DNA of 64,000 nucleotides. Origin: Flavobacterium crocinum. Lineage in GTDB: Bacteria > Bacteroidota > Bacteroidia > Flavobacteriales > Flavobacteriaceae. The DNA lies in assembly GCF_003122385.1 (NCBI RefSeq), contig NZ_CP029255.1:2666001-2730000 (forward strand), in the 5' to 3' direction. The notes below the pieces were generated by a model. It was not told where the DNA came from. It worked only from the letters and a program-made list of their open reading frames with translations, and searched no databases. Of this stretch, positions 1-9,534 are shown one piece after another. Position numbers and translations under genes: made by a program. Each line of letters starts with the position of its first letter. Within the stretch, counting starts at the first letter, position 1.

Positions 1-3000
1 GCAACACCGGCAGCGATAGTTCCAACTCCAACTTCAGAAACTAATTTCACGTTGATACGAGCTTCACGGTTTGCGTTTTTCAAATCGTAAATCAACTGAG
101 ATAAATCCTCAATTGAGTAAATATCGTGGTGAGGAGGAGGCGAAATCAAACCTACATAAGGCGTAGAGTTTCTGGTTTCAGCAATCCAAGGCACCACTTT
201 TTCTCCAGGTAACTGTCCACCTTCTCCAGGTTTTGCTCCCTGAGCCATTTTGATTTGGATTTCTTTAGCGTTTGTCAAATAGTTGATCGAAACACCAAAA
301 CGTCCCGAAGCAACTTGTTTGATGGCAGAGTTTCTAGAATCTCCGTTAATTTCTTTCTGGAAACGTTTCGGATCTTCTCCACCTTCTCCAGAGTTACTTT
401 TTCCACCAATTCTGTTCATTGCAATCGCTAAATTCTCGTGTGCTTCTCTGGAAATAGATCCGTAAGACATTGCACCCGTTTTGAATTTCTTAACGATTTC
501 TGTCCAAGGTTCCACTTCATCAATAGAAATTGGATCCAAATTATTGAATTCAAATAAACCTCTAATCGTCATTAAGTTTGAGCTTTGCTCGTTTACAGCA
601 TTTGCGTATTCTTTATAGCTTTCTGGGCTGTTTAAACGAACTGCCTGTTGTAATTTAGAAATCGTAGTTGGGTTAAACATGTGTTTTTCTCCACCACGTC
701 TCCATCTGTAAATACCTCCAATTTCAAGAGAAAGCAAGTTTGCGATTTTTGAATTTGGGAAAGCTTTTTGGAAACGTTTTTTCACTTCTTTTTCAACTTC
801 CATTAAACCAATACCTTCAATTCTTGATGGCGTGTAAGGGAAGTATTTTGATGTAAATGTTTTGTTTAGACCTAAAATCTCGAAAATCTGAGCAGCTCTG
901 TACGAATGTAAAGTAGAGATACCAATTTTGTTCATGATTTTCACGATTCCTTTTGCAATTGCTTTATTATAATTTACAACTGCATAATCTGCTTTTACTT
1001 TTGTAATAAAACCTTTTTCAACCTGATCGTGAATGATTTCGTTTACCATGTAAGGGTTGATCGCACTTGCACCATATCCGAATAATAAAGCAAAATGATG
1101 AGGTTCGCGTGGTTCCGCAGATTCGATAATGATTCCGAATTTAGAACGAACCTGTAAAATATTCAATGAGTGGTGAATGTAAGAACAAGCCAATAACATA
1201 GGAATTGGAGCTAATTCTTCGCTTACACCTCTATCAGATAAGATGATGATGTTGCATCCTTCTTCAACTGCTTTAAAAGTAGCCTGAACGCATTTTTCAA
1301 GAGCACGCTCTAGACCGTTAACTCCTTTTTCTATTTTGTATAAAGTAGAAATGGTAGCCGATTTGAAATCTGCGTGATCAATATTTCTGATTTTATCCAA
1401 ATCCTCATTAGAAATAACCGGATTCTGGATTTTCAGTTTTTTACATTGCTTAGATTCAATTTCGAAAATATTGAAATCTCCTCCAATTGCTAAACTGATG
1501 TCTGTAATGATTTCTTCACGAATACCATCCAAAGGCGGGTTAGTAACCTGAGCAAACAATTGTTTGAAGTAATTGTACAACAACTGAGGCTGATCTGATA
1601 AAACTGCCAAAGGCGTATCGTTACCCATAGAGCTGATTGCTTCAGCTCCGTCGCTACCCATTGGGTTGATGATCGTTTTTAAATCTTCAATAGTATAACC
1701 AAACAAACGCTGTCTTGTTAAGAAATCTAATTTTTCAACAGGAGTAGGGTTGTTGGTGTAAGGAACGCTAGCCAAAGGCAATAAGTTTTCGTCAACCCAT
1801 TGCTGGTAAGGACGTTTTGTAACTATCGCTTTTTTAACTTCTTCGTCTTCGATGATACGACCTTCATTCATATCAACCAGGAACATTTTTCCTGGCTCCA
1901 AACGTCCGTGCTGAATTACATCTTCCGGATCGATATCTAATACACCAATTTCAGATGACATAATTACGAAGCCGCTTTTCGTTAAAGTATAACGAGAAGG
2001 ACGTAAACCATTTCTGTCTAGTAAAGCTCCAATTACGTTACCATCTGTAAACGGAATAGAAGCAGGACCATCCCAAGGCTCCATGATACAAGCATTGTAC
2101 TCATAGAAAGCTCTTTTCTCCGGAGACATTGTCTGGTGTTTTTCCCAAGCTTCAGGAACTACCATCATCATTGCCTCTGGAAGCGAACGACCAGTCATTA
2201 ATAAAAGTTCAACCACCATATCCATAGAAGCAGAATCTGATTTTCCTTCTAAGATAATTGGGAATAATTTTTTAATATCATCGCCAAAAACAGCACTTTG
2301 CATAAGCTCTTCACGAGCACGCATACGGCTTACGTTTCCACGAAGTGTGTTAATCTCACCATTGTGACACATGTATCTAAACGGTTGAGCAAGATCCCAA
2401 GAAGGGAATGTATTAGTAGAGAAACGCTGGTGTACAAGTGCAAGACGAGTTACCAGGTCCGGATCTTTCAAATCTATATAATAACGGCTGATGTCTTCCG
2501 GCATCAATAGACCTTTATATATAATAGTAGTTGTCGATAAACTAGTAAAATAAAACATGTGGCTTTCAGAAGTTTTAGATCCTCTTACGGCATGTTCAGC
2601 TATTTTTCTAGCTGCAAAAAGTTTTGCATTAAATTCATTTTCAGTTAAATCCTGTCCGTTTTTAGAAACGAAAACTTGTTTAATTGTTGGTTCTTTTTCT
2701 GCGGCGATTTCACCTAAATTTTCAACATCAACAGGCACATCTCTCCAACCTAAGATCTTTAAGTTCTGATCTTTAATAGTTGCTTCAAATGCATTGATAC
2801 AAAAAGAAACCTGGTTTTTGCTTTTTGGTAAAAAAACCATTCCTACTGCATACTCACGAGCTTCAGGGATTTCAAAGTCACAAACTTTCTTAAAGAAATC
2901 ATGAGGAATGTCGAATAAAATTCCCGCTCCGTCCCCAGTTCTTCCATCAGAACTAACGGCACCACGATGTTCCAATTTAATTAAGATGTCTAATGCTTTA

Positions 3001-3107
3001 TGAATAATATCATTTGATTTAATACCATTCAAATTACAAATAAATCCCGCACCACAATTGTCGTGTTCAAATTCAGGCAGATAAAGCCCTTGTTCTTTAA
3101 CTTTCAT
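1..3107 (-). CDS. gltB: Glutamate synthase large subunit (partial, 3' end outside window)
   Basis: This is the large subunit of NADPH-dependent glutamate synthase, which makes two glutamates from glutamine and 2-oxoglutarate in nitrogen assimilation. The first 1035 or so residues are in the window; family members are about 1500 residues, so the C-terminal part, including the GXGXG helix domain, lies beyond position 1. The start at 3107 gives a short propeptide followed by EHDNCGAGF, with Cys18 as the expected N-terminal nucleophile of the class II glutaminase domain. Further along, the FMN/2-oxoglutarate barrel region contains [17 protein letters not shown] and [16 protein letters not shown]. 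It is divergent from sucC. No frameshift was seen. Identification is very secure; the completeness of the gene cannot be judged here. Confidence 0.97.
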   Translation of the reverse strand, partial: MKVKEQGLYLPEFEHDNCGAGFICNLNGIKSNDIIHKALDILIKLEHRGAVSSDGRTGDGAGILFDIPHDFFKKVCDFEIPEAREYAVGMVFLPKSKNQVSFCINAFEATIKDQNLKILGWRDVPVDVENLGEIAAEKEPTIKQVFVSKNGQDLTENEFNAKLFAARKIAEHAVRGSKTSESHMFYFTSLSTTTIIYKGLLMPEDISRYYIDLKDPDLVTRLALVHQRFSTNTFPSWDLAQPFRYMCHNGEINTLRGNVSRMRAREELMQSAVFGDDIKKLFPIILEGKSDSASMDMVVELLLMTGRSLPEAMMMVVPEAWEKHQTMSPEKRAFYEYNACIMEPWDGPASIPFTDGNVIGALLDRNGLRPSRYTLTKSGFVIMSSEIGVLDIDPEDVIQHGRLEPGKMFLVDMNEGRIIEDEEVKKAIVTKRPYQQWVDENLLPLASVPYTNNPTPVEKLDFLTRQRLFGYTIEDLKTIINPMGSDGAEAISSMGNDTPLAVLSDQPQLLYNYFKQLFAQVTNPPLDGIREEIITDISLAIGGDFNIFEIESKQCKKLKIQNPVISNEDLDKIRNIDHADFKSATISTLYKIEKGVNGLERALEKCVQATFKAVEEGCNIIILSDRGVSEELAPIPMLLACSYIHHSLNILQVRSKFGIIIESAEPREPHHFALLFGYGASAINPYMVNEIIHDQVEKGFITKVKADYAVVNYNKAIAKGIVKIMNKIGISTLHSYRAAQIFEILGLNKTFTSKYFPYTPSRIEGIGLMEVEKEVKKRFQKAFPNSKIANLLSLEIGGIYRWRRGGEKHMFNPTTISKLQQAVRLNSPESYKEYANAVNEQSSNLMTIRGLFEFNNLDPISIDEVEPWTEIVKKFKTGAMSYGSISREAHENLAIAMNRIGGKSNSGEGGEDPKRFQKEINGDSRNSAIKQVASGRFGVSINYLTNAKEIQIKMAQGAKPGEGGQLPGEKVVPWIAETRNSTPYVGLISPPPHHDIYSIEDLSQLIYDLKNANREARINVKLVSEVGVGTIAAGV

Positions 3108-3124
3108 TCTTGATATTTTTTCTA

Positions 3125-3132
3125 CAAAAATA
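3125..3132 (-). promoter_or_regulatory. Candidate -7 box of gltB
   Basis: The minus strand reads TATTTTTG, matching the Bacteroidota TAnnTTTG box, 18 bases upstream of the gltB ATG. No convincing -33 TTG was found at the usual distance. Confidence 0.4.
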
Positions 3133-3467
3133 AAGATTTCGTTAAACATAATGTAGTGAAATTATGCTTTTGCTTTCATTTTTGTTGTAATATTAGAAAA
3201 TGGGTTCTTAATTATTAATAATATTATATAAAGCAGCCCGAATTGCTAAAAATATAATTACTCTTAAAATATATTAGGAAAAATCGTCGGCAGGCCAATA
3301 AATCCAGTGAATTTTTTGTTAAATATCAAACGTTTTACGCGGTTTGTGTTAACATTAACAAATTATTCGGTTAACGATTTGTTTGCATTGATAAATTCTC
3401 AACGCTTAATACCTATATATAACATTTATTTAATTGAAAAAGATTTTCCTATTAAGTTGTTATTTGT

Positions 3468-3475
3468 TACTTTTG
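3468..3475 (+). promoter_or_regulatory. Candidate -7 box of sucC
   Basis: TACTTTTG matches TAnnTTTG and lies 48 bases upstream of the chosen sucC ATG. Its position inside the longer open frame that begins at 3434 argues that the upstream ATG is not used. Confidence 0.5.
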
Positions 3476-3523
3476 TCGCACTTTTATTCTGAAATAAATT
3501 CAGAACCAGACAAATTCTATATT

Positions 3524-4717
3524 ATGAACATACACGAATATCAAGGAAAAGAAATTTTAGCGAGTTACGGAGTACGCGTACAACGCGGAATTGTGGCTAA
3601 CAATGCGGTTGAAGCTGTAGCTGCTGCAAAACAATTAACTGCCGAAACTGGTACAGGATGGCACGTAATAAAAGCACAAATTCACGCAGGTGGTCGTGGA
3701 AAAGGTGGTGGAGTTAAGCTGGCAAAAAACTTACAACAAGTTGAAGAGTTAGCTGAACAAATCATCGGAATGCAATTGATTACACCTCAGACTCCGCCAG
3801 AAGGAAAAAAGGTAAACAAAGTTTTAGTTGCTGAAGATGTTTACTATCCTGGAGAAAGCGAAACTTCTGAATTTTATGTTTCTGTTTTATTGAATAGAGG
3901 TACTGGACGCAACATGATCATGTATTCTACTGAGGGTGGAATGGATATTGAAGAAGTTGCTGAGCACACTCCACACTTAATCTTTACTGAAGAAATCGAT
4001 CCTTCTGTAGGATTACAAGGTTTCCAGGCTAGAAGAATTGCTTTCAATTTAGGTCTTTCTGGAAACGCTTTCAAAGAAATGGTGAAATTCATCGACGCAC
4101 TTTACAATGCTTACATTGGTTCTGATGCTTCTATGTTCGAAATCAACCCAGTTCTTAAAACTTCTGATAACAAAATCTTAGCTGTTGATGCTAAAGTTAA
4201 CATCGACGATAACGCTTTATACAGACAACCAAAATATGCTGAAATGAGAGATATCCGTGAGGAGAATCCAATCGAAGTTGAAGCTAAAGAAGTTGGTCTT
4301 AACTATGTTGACCTTGACGGTACTGTAGGATGTATGGTAAACGGAGCTGGTCTTGCAATGGCAACAATGGACTTAATTAAATATGCTGGTTTTGAGCCTG
4401 CTAACTTCCTTGACGTAGGAGGAACTGCTGACGCAAAACGTGTTGAAACTGCTTTCAGAATTATCCTGAAAGATCCAAACGTAAAAGCTATTTTAATTAA
4501 CATCTTCGGAGGTATCGTTCGTTGTGACCGTGTTGCTCAAGGTGTTGTTGACGCTTACAAAAACATGGGAGACGCTATCAATGTGCCAATTATCGTTCGT
4601 TTGCAAGGAACAAATGCTGAAATTGCAAAAGAATTAATTGACAACTCTGGTATGCCAATCTTATCTGCAGTTCAATTCCAAGAAGCTGCTGACCAAGTTA
4701 AAGCTGCTCTTTCTTAA
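3524..4717 (+). CDS. sucC: Succinate-CoA ligase (ADP-forming) beta subunit
   Basis: Beta subunit of succinyl-CoA synthetase, which makes ATP or GTP from succinyl-CoA in the TCA cycle together with SucD. The 397-residue product begins [10 protein letters not shown], the canonical SucC N-terminus, and is close to the usual 388. The ATP-grasp part contains [18 protein letters not shown] and FEINPVL; the C-terminal ligase domain contains [12 protein letters not shown] and [10 protein letters not shown]. The frame is open 90 bases further up, to an ATG at 3434, which would add a signal-peptide-like tail, but a promoter box lies in that extension and SucC is cytoplasmic. sucD is not adjacent. A terminator follows. 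Confidence 0.97.
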   Translation: MNIHEYQGKEILASYGVRVQRGIVANNAVEAVAAAKQLTAETGTGWHVIKAQIHAGGRGKGGGVKLAKNLQQVEELAEQIIGMQLITPQTPPEGKKVNKVLVAEDVYYPGESETSEFYVSVLLNRGTGRNMIMYSTEGGMDIEEVAEHTPHLIFTEEIDPSVGLQGFQARRIAFNLGLSGNAFKEMVKFIDALYNAYIGSDASMFEINPVLKTSDNKILAVDAKVNIDDNALYRQPKYAEMRDIREENPIEVEAKEVGLNYVDLDGTVGCMVNGAGLAMATMDLIKYAGFEPANFLDVGGTADAKRVETAFRIILKDPNVKAILINIFGGIVRCDRVAQGVVDAYKNMGDAINVPIIVRLQGTNAEIAKELIDNSGMPILSAVQFQEAADQVKAALS

Positions 4718-4743
4718 TTAAAATAAGAAATCAATTTATATAG

Positions 4744-4775
4744 AAAATCCATTCCGAAAGGAGTGGATTTTTTTT
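4744..4775 (+). terminator. Terminator of sucC
   Basis: AAATCCATTCC and GGAGTGGATTT form a hairpin with a GAAA loop, followed by a run of T, 27 bases after the sucC stop. Confidence 0.8.
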
Positions 4776-4787
4776 GCAGTCAATTTA

Positions 4788-4926
4788 ACCGTAAAGCACG
4801 CAAGGATTTTTTTTACATATAAGAATCTATATAAGCGCAAAGTTCGCAAAGCTATATGGATAAAGCTTTGCGAACTTTGCGGTTGTATACATATTATTTG
4901 GTAGAAATCCTTGCGTGCTTTGCGGT
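4788..4926. repeat. Nested palindromic intergenic repeat (family A, copy 1)
   Basis: Outer arms of 22 bases (4788-4809 and 4905-4926, one mismatch) enclose inner arms (4835-4853 and 4864-4881) built on GCAAAGTTCGCAAAGCT. The same outer and inner arm sequences return at 8594-8900. It fills the gap between the convergent sucC and DUF5694 genes and ends just before the latter's stop codon. Confidence 0.85.
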
Positions 4927-4936
4927 AAAAAAAGCC

Positions 4937-5734
4937 CTATTTCAAAACAGTTGATAAGTCCACAATTTCAAATGTAGGATCATGTGCTATAAATTCTCTA
5001 ATCAATGCAGCATGACCAGCGCCGACTAGAATCATTATTTTATTATCTGTACTTTCAGTCAATTTCTGAATTAAAGAATACATGTACAAGTTTCTTTTGT
5101 ACCAATTTGAAACTAAAGAAGCTCCGGTAAAATCATCTGGGTTACCAGCTCTGTTGGCTACTTCCAAATACCATTGGATATTTCTATTTTCTGCTTGTTT
5201 TGTATTGTAATACAACATGAGTTCTTGTAATGAGCTTTTTGCGATTCTTTCATTATGATCTTTTTCATTTCTTTTTTTTGTTTCATCGCTTTTTTTCAAT
5301 AAATCCTTCTGGTTTGCTTTTTCCATTGACATCAGTAAACTGTCATAAGGGAAAGAAGTATAGAGATTCATTCCGTATAATTTTTTATGATTCAGTTTTT
5401 TAGCCGTACGAAGTGCCAGTTGTGTTATTTCGTTTTTGTTATTTTTAAAAAGACTGTCGGTATTTTTATTGTAAAGCTTATCTAAATCGGCTTGTTCGTT
5501 AAATTCCCATTCTACAAATATTTTATCTGGACCAAATTTTTTGATTTTGTCACTCATTATTTCGAGTTCTTTTTGGCTTTTATCAGACAAGATATCAAAA
5601 CTGTTTAGTTTAGCAACATCAAGGCCAGGATTGGCATAATGAAATGTTCCAACCAACAGAATCTGCTTTTTCTTAGTTTGAGCAGATGTCATGTTAAATG
5701 TAATAAGAGCTAGTAATACAATAATTTTTTTCAT
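4937..5734 (-). CDS. Secreted DUF5694 / TraB-Tiki-like protein, paralog 1
   Basis: A 265-residue protein with a signal peptide ending near TSAQ (residue 19). The features visible are those of the TraB/Tiki/EreA-like superfamily: GTFHY at 29-33, a Glu in FVEWEF around 75 and GAGHAA near the C-terminus, all possible metal or catalytic residues. I recognise it as DUF5694; its biochemical role is unknown. It is about three quarters identical over its full length to the next gene upstream, with 83 bases between them, so the two arose by tandem duplication. I see no clear promoter box in that gap; it may be read from the upstream paralog's promoter. Confidence 0.75.
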   Translation of the reverse strand: MKKIIVLLALITFNMTSAQTKKKQILLVGTFHYANPGLDVAKLNSFDILSDKSQKELEIMSDKIKKFGPDKIFVEWEFNEQADLDKLYNKNTDSLFKNNKNEITQLALRTAKKLNHKKLYGMNLYTSFPYDSLLMSMEKANQKDLLKKSDETKKRNEKDHNERIAKSSLQELMLYYNTKQAENRNIQWYLEVANRAGNPDDFTGASLVSNWYKRNLYMYSLIQKLTESTDNKIMILVGAGHAALIREFIAHDPTFEIVDLSTVLK

Positions 5735-5764
5735 GATTTTTTGTTTTTATGGATAATGTATATC

Positions 5765-5788
5765 GTAGAGACGCTGCAGTGCGTCTAC
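5765..5788. repeat. Small GACGC palindrome between paralogs
   Basis: GTAGAGACGC-TGCA-GTGCGTCTAC is a near-perfect inverted repeat in the gap between the two DUF5694 genes. A degenerate relative (GTAGATGCACAGAGTGCGTCTG) lies at about 23417-23438. Confidence 0.65.
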
Positions 5789-5817
5789 GCAAAGGTTAAT
5801 GTTGAGGTTAGAAATAA

Positions 5818-6615
5818 CTATTTCAAAACTGTTGCCAGTTCTACAATTTCAAATTCTGGATCGTGTGCCAGAAATTCTCTTAGCATTGCAGCGTGTCCGG
5901 CTCCAAGTAAAACCATTATTTTAGTATCAGTACTTTCGGTTAATTTCTGAACCAAAGAATACATGTAAAGGTTTCTTTTGTACCAATTTGAAACTAAAGA
6001 AGCTCCTGTAAAATCGTCTGGATTTCCAGTTCTGTTGGCTACTTCCAAATACCATTGGATATTATCTTCATTAGTTGCTTTTTCATTGTAGTAAAGCATA
6101 AGTTCGGTTAAAGAGCTTTTAGCCATTCTTTCATTATTGTCTTTCTGGAACCTTTCTGTTGATTCCGTATTTTTTTTCATTAAATCCTTCTGATTTGCTT
6201 TTTCCATTGACATCATTAAACTGTCATAAGGAAAACGAGTACGATAATCAATTCCATACATTTTTTTATGATTCAGTTTTTTAGCAGTACGTAACGCTAA
6301 CTGAGTAATTTCATTTGTACTATTTTTAAGCAAACTGTCGGTATTTTTATTGTAAAACTGATCTAACTCGGCTTGTTTGCTAAATTTCCATTCTACAAAA
6401 ATTTTATTCGGACCAAATTTTTTGATTTTGTCACTCATTATTTCGAGTTCCTTTTGGCTTTTCTCAGACATTACATTAAAAGTATTTATCTTGGCAACAT
6501 CATGACCTGGATTTGAATAATGGAACGTTCCAATTAATAAAATTTGCTTTTTCCTGGTTTGAGCTGAAGCTAAGTTTAATGTAATAATTGTGAGTAATAA
6601 GATGATTTTGTGCAT
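5818..6615 (-). CDS. Secreted DUF5694 / TraB-Tiki-like protein, paralog 2
   Basis: The upstream member of the tandem pair, also exactly 265 residues, with signal peptide ending ASAQ. It keeps GTFHY, FVEW and GAGHAA, and the same C-terminal ATVLK end. Differences from paralog 1 are concentrated in the signal peptide and the middle (residues about 120-180), while the stretches around YLEVANR, NPDDFTGASLVSNWYKRNLYMYS and EITQLALRTAKKLNHKK are nearly unchanged, which suggests both are under selection. Function unknown. It has its own -7 box (6640-6647) and is divergent from the LytS-type kinase. Confidence 0.75.
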   Translation of the reverse strand: MHKIILLLTIITLNLASAQTRKKQILLIGTFHYSNPGHDVAKINTFNVMSEKSQKELEIMSDKIKKFGPNKIFVEWKFSKQAELDQFYNKNTDSLLKNSTNEITQLALRTAKKLNHKKMYGIDYRTRFPYDSLMMSMEKANQKDLMKKNTESTERFQKDNNERMAKSSLTELMLYYNEKATNEDNIQWYLEVANRTGNPDDFTGASLVSNWYKRNLYMYSLVQKLTESTDTKIMVLLGAGHAAMLREFLAHDPEFEIVELATVLK

Positions 6616-6639
6616 GACGTTTTGTTTTTAAATTCATGA

Positions 6640-6647
6640 CAAATGTA
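6640..6647 (-). promoter_or_regulatory. Candidate -7 box of DUF5694 pair
   Basis: The minus strand reads TACATTTG (TAnnTTTG) 25 bases upstream of the ATG at 6615. Confidence 0.5.
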
Positions 6648-6809
6648 TTTCGTCTTTTGATCTCTGTTTTTTGTTTTTGATGAACATAGGATTTCATTTT
6701 ATAAACAGATCAAATTTGCACTGTAATAATTTCATGTAAAGTTTTTGATCGTTCATCCCTAAAAAAGCATGTTTTAAATAAATGTCGTTTTCGATTAAAG
6801 GCTTAGTTG

Positions 6810-6817
6810 TATTTTTG
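6810..6817 (+). promoter_or_regulatory. Candidate -7 box of sensor kinase operon
   Basis: TATTTTTG lies 18 bases upstream of the kinase ATG at 6836, followed by an A-rich leader. Confidence 0.5.
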
Positions 6818-6835
6818 AATTAATTATCAGAAACT

Positions 6836-7876
6836 ATGAAATCAAGAATACCTTTTTACTACCACGTTGTCTTTTTCGTATTGTTATTTCTAACATACAT
6901 TTTCTGGGATATTGGACTTAATGATCAAAAAATAGAAATTGTGATCAAAGCAATATGTTATGGAATTACGCCAACTCATTTGTTAGCAATATTTTGTATT
7001 TACATTCTCAACTTTTATTATTTCTGTGAATGGTTTTTAAACAGGAAGAAATTATTTTTTTATATTTTGACAATTCCAGTTTCGCTATTGCTTTTTGCGG
7101 CTGTTCGTTATTTTTTGCAAGAAGTTGTTATGTTTAATATTACCGGAATGCACAACTACTATGAAGAAGCCAGAGAGATAAGTTATTACATAAAAGACAA
7201 CTTTTTCTTCGGATTACCAGCTGTACTTTTAAGTGCATTGACTTTTTTGTTTTGGCAGTTTCATACTACGCAACATCAAAATCAGGAATTGCTTTTGGAA
7301 AACAAAAAAGCCGAATTCCAAATGTTGAAAGCACAAGTTAGTCCGCATTTTTTGTTTAATACACTGAATTCTTTTTATAGTCAGTTGGTTTTAAAAGAAG
7401 ATGAAATGGCTGATGATATATTAGTGCTTTCCGATTTGCTTCGATATGTGATTACCGAAACGGATAAAGATGAAGTAGTTCTTTCCAAAGAAATTCAGTT
7501 TATTCAAAACTATATTCATTTACAGAAAAAAAGGTTTGAAGATCAGTTGTATTTGGATTTTTCTGTTGAAGGCGAATATTCAAATGAAAGGATACTTTCT
7601 TCAGCTTTAATTCATTTTGTGGAGAATGTTTTTAAGCATGGAAAATTGAATGATAAAGAAGAGAAAGCTCTTATTTCGATCCAAATAAAAGACGGATTTT
7701 TAGAAATTTCAACATTTAATTATAATGTTGAAGGCGAAAATTATTCTTCTACCGGAATCGGCTTTGAGAACCTGACGAAGAGACTAGAATACATGTACAA
7801 GGATCAATTTATTCTTGAAAAAACAGAAGAAAATAATACCTTTAAAACCTACTTAAAAATACCACTAAAAAACTAA
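6836..7876 (+). CDS. LytS/YehU-type sensor histidine kinase
   Basis: A 346-residue membrane histidine kinase of the His_kinase (LytS/YpdA) type. The first 145 residues carry four hydrophobic segments (about 8-25, 45-65, 72-92, 125-143) with no recognised periplasmic sensor domain. The phosphoacceptor is His171 in AQVSPHFLFNTLNS, the family signature. The C-terminal ATPase part ends around residue 345 and contains ALIHFVENVFKHG as its N box and GIGFENLTKRL as its G box. It lies 3 bases ahead of its response regulator, so the pair is almost certainly co-translated. The stimulus cannot be told from sequence. Confidence 0.92.
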   Translation: MKSRIPFYYHVVFFVLLFLTYIFWDIGLNDQKIEIVIKAICYGITPTHLLAIFCIYILNFYYFCEWFLNRKKLFFYILTIPVSLLLFAAVRYFLQEVVMFNITGMHNYYEEAREISYYIKDNFFFGLPAVLLSALTFLFWQFHTTQHQNQELLLENKKAEFQMLKAQVSPHFLFNTLNSFYSQLVLKEDEMADDILVLSDLLRYVITETDKDEVVLSKEIQFIQNYIHLQKKRFEDQLYLDFSVEGEYSNERILSSALIHFVENVFKHGKLNDKEEKALISIQIKDGFLEISTFNYNVEGENYSSTGIGFENLTKRLEYMYKDQFILEKTEENNTFKTYLKIPLKN

Positions 7877-7879
7877 TCT

Positions 7880-8587
7880 ATGGCTTTGAAATGCATTATT
7901 GTAGATGATGAACCGCCTGCAACCAGGATATTGGAAAATTATATCGGAAAAGTAAATTTTCTTGAAAAATCCGGAGTTTTTAATGATTCCTTAAAGGCAT
8001 TAGAATTTCTGAATACCAAAACAGTCGATGTTATTTTTTTGGATATTCAGATGCCTCAATTGACGGGTTTACAACTTTCAAAAATCATTTCGAAAAATAT
8101 AAAAGTCATTTTTACAACTGCTTATCCGGACTTTGCTTTAGAAGGTTTTGAACTGAATGCAGTCGATTATTTATTGAAACCCATTTCGTTTGAACGTTTT
8201 TATCAGGCCGTTTCAAAACTGAATTCTGAACCAAAGACAATCGTTTCAAACCAAACTAATCAACCTGATTTTCTGTTCGTTAAAACGGATGGAAAAAACA
8301 AATTCCAGAAAATCTTTTTAAGTGATATTTTGTATGTAGAAAGCCTGCAGAATTATGTTTGTATTCATACCGAAAAACAGCAGATTATTACACATTCTTC
8401 ATTGAAAAATGTAATCGAATCGCTTCCAGAAAATGATTTTATACAAATTCATAAATCGTATGTTGTTTCTTTGAAACATATTGAATCAACGGATAATTTT
8501 TCTGTTTTTGTAAATGGAAAAGAACTGCCGATAGGAGCAACGTTTAAAGATGCCTTTTTTGATAAAATAGAGGAGAATAAGATATAG
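7880..8587 (+). CDS. LytTR-family response regulator
   Basis: A 235-residue response regulator. The receiver domain (about 3-118) has acidic residues D9 and D10, the phosphoacceptor D55 in VIFLDIQMP, Thr in FTTAYP and the Lys of LLKPISFERF. The C-terminal LytTR DNA-binding domain (about 135-230) has the typical DILYVESLQNYVCIHT and IQIHKSYVVSL segments. Partner of the kinase 3 bases upstream. Targets are unknown; such pairs in Bacteroidota control varied surface or metabolic genes. A palindromic repeat cluster follows the stop codon. Confidence 0.93.
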   Translation: MALKCIIVDDEPPATRILENYIGKVNFLEKSGVFNDSLKALEFLNTKTVDVIFLDIQMPQLTGLQLSKIISKNIKVIFTTAYPDFALEGFELNAVDYLLKPISFERFYQAVSKLNSEPKTIVSNQTNQPDFLFVKTDGKNKFQKIFLSDILYVESLQNYVCIHTEKQQIITHSSLKNVIESLPENDFIQIHKSYVVSLKHIESTDNFSVFVNGKELPIGATFKDAFFDKIEENKI

Positions 8588-8593
8588 ATTTTA

Positions 8594-8900
8594 ACCGCAA
8601 AGTGCGCAAGGATTTTTGGCCAAATATTGTGAATACAAACGCAAAGTTCGCAAAGCTAAACCAATAAGATTTTACGAGTTTTATTTCAGCATAGCCCGTG
8701 GTTTCAACCAAGGGTACAAAACGGATATCACGAAATGTATTTCTGGACGTCCCTGCGGTTGAAACCGCGAGCTATATCTGAGAATCAGACCGTAATTAGA
8801 ACCTTTTTTAAAACACAAAGTTCGCAAAGCTCCATATAGCTTTGCGAACTTTGCGTTTATATTTAGTCTTTTAAGTAAAAAACCTTGCGTTCTTTGCGGT
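8594..8900. repeat. Composite palindromic repeat (family A, copy 2, interrupted by family B)
   Basis: The gap between the response regulator and the DUF1456 gene is filled by repeats. Outer arms matching those at 4788-4926 lie at 8594-8615 and 8881-8900. The inner arm GCAAAGTTCGCAAAGCT occurs at 8641-8657 and again, as a complete hairpin, at 8816-8855. Between them sits a different palindrome whose 18-base arms (8692-8709, 8757-8774) contain GTGGTTTCAACC and GGTTGAAACCGC. So one repeat appears inserted in another, with partial duplication of the host repeat. Confidence 0.85.
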
Positions 8901-8911
8901 TAAATCCCCAG

Positions 8912-9379
8912 TTACGATTTTTTCTTATTACCGTTTTTAAAAACCACTTTTTCCACCACAACCGGTTTTCCATTTCCTTTTGGGAATGATTTCTTTTTAG
9001 GTTTTCCAGCAGCTGAACCAGATTTTGACGGACTTTTATCACCTCTGTATTTTTCAGAATCTTTAGGGCTCGCTTTAAATTCTGGTCTTTCCTTAGAAGT
9101 TTCTCTTTTTGGAATCTCAGCTTTATGTTTTGCTAAAACATCTGTTGGGTTTTTTGGGTTTTCTTTAGTTCCTCTTAAATGAATTACTAATCCGTTTAAG
9201 AAGTTTCTTAAAACCTGATCTCCACATTCCATATAATTTGGATGATCTTCGGCTCTGAAAAAAGCACCCAATTCTGATTTTGAAATTCTAAAATCTACTA
9301 ATTCTAAAATTTCAACTATTTGATCGTCACGGAGCATCAAAGCCACGCGAAGTTTTTTAAGTATATCGTTATTTGTCAT
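8912..9379 (-). CDS. DUF1456 (YehS-like) protein
   Basis: A 155-residue cytoplasmic protein of the DUF1456/YehS family. It contains two repeats of the family motif: NNDILKKLRVALMLRDDQIVEIL near the N-terminus and the second unit from about residue 35, with ECGDQVLRNFLNGLVIHLRG. Residues from about 85 onward form a Lys/Ser/Pro-rich, probably disordered basic tail ending GNKKKS, which may contact nucleic acid. The molecular role of the family is not established. It has its own -7 box 13 bases upstream of the ATG. Confidence 0.85.
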   Translation of the reverse strand: MTNNDILKKLRVALMLRDDQIVEILELVDFRISKSELGAFFRAEDHPNYMECGDQVLRNFLNGLVIHLRGTKENPKNPTDVLAKHKAEIPKRETSKERPEFKASPKDSEKYRGDKSPSKSGSAAGKPKKKSFPKGNGKPVVVEKVVFKNGNKKKS

Positions 9380-9392
9380 TGTTTATTTTTTA

Positions 9393-9400
9393 CAAAGGTA
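9393..9400 (-). promoter_or_regulatory. Candidate -7 box of DUF1456 gene
   Basis: The minus strand reads TACCTTTG (TAnnTTTG), 13 bases upstream of the ATG at 9379. Confidence 0.5.
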
Positions 9401-9435
9401 CGGTTTAAAAGCAAAAATTTGGAGTATTTTTTTTT

Positions 9436-9534
9436 GCCACGAATTGCACGAATTTTCACGAATTAAAATTTTAAAATGAATTAATGGAAATTTGTGCAAT
9501 TGCTTAGCCTGTTTGCTATCGCTCGGGTCGTGGC
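9436..9534. repeat. GCCACGAATTGCACGAATT palindrome, interrupted copy
   Basis: Left arm at 9436-9454. The right arm is split: AATTTGTGCAATT ends at 9501 and the remaining TCGTGGC is at 9528-9534, with 26 unrelated bases between (9502-9527). An uninterrupted copy lies at 14906-14991. The right end touches the stop codon of the PLP-enzyme gene. Confidence 0.75.

Larger units (their letters stand above)
3108..3523. other. Divergent gltB-sucC intergenic region
   Basis: A 416-base AT-rich gap between divergent genes. It holds a candidate -7 box for each direction (3125-3132 minus, 3468-3475 plus) and two GTTAAC palindromes near 3347 and 3372 of unknown meaning. I see no RNA gene or credible coding sequence. 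Confidence 0.6.

Noticed and set aside
3434..3523. Extended sucC start giving an N-terminal signal-like sequence
   Set aside because: The extension contains the -7 box at 3468, the standard SucC N-terminus begins at 3524, and the enzyme works in the cytoplasm.
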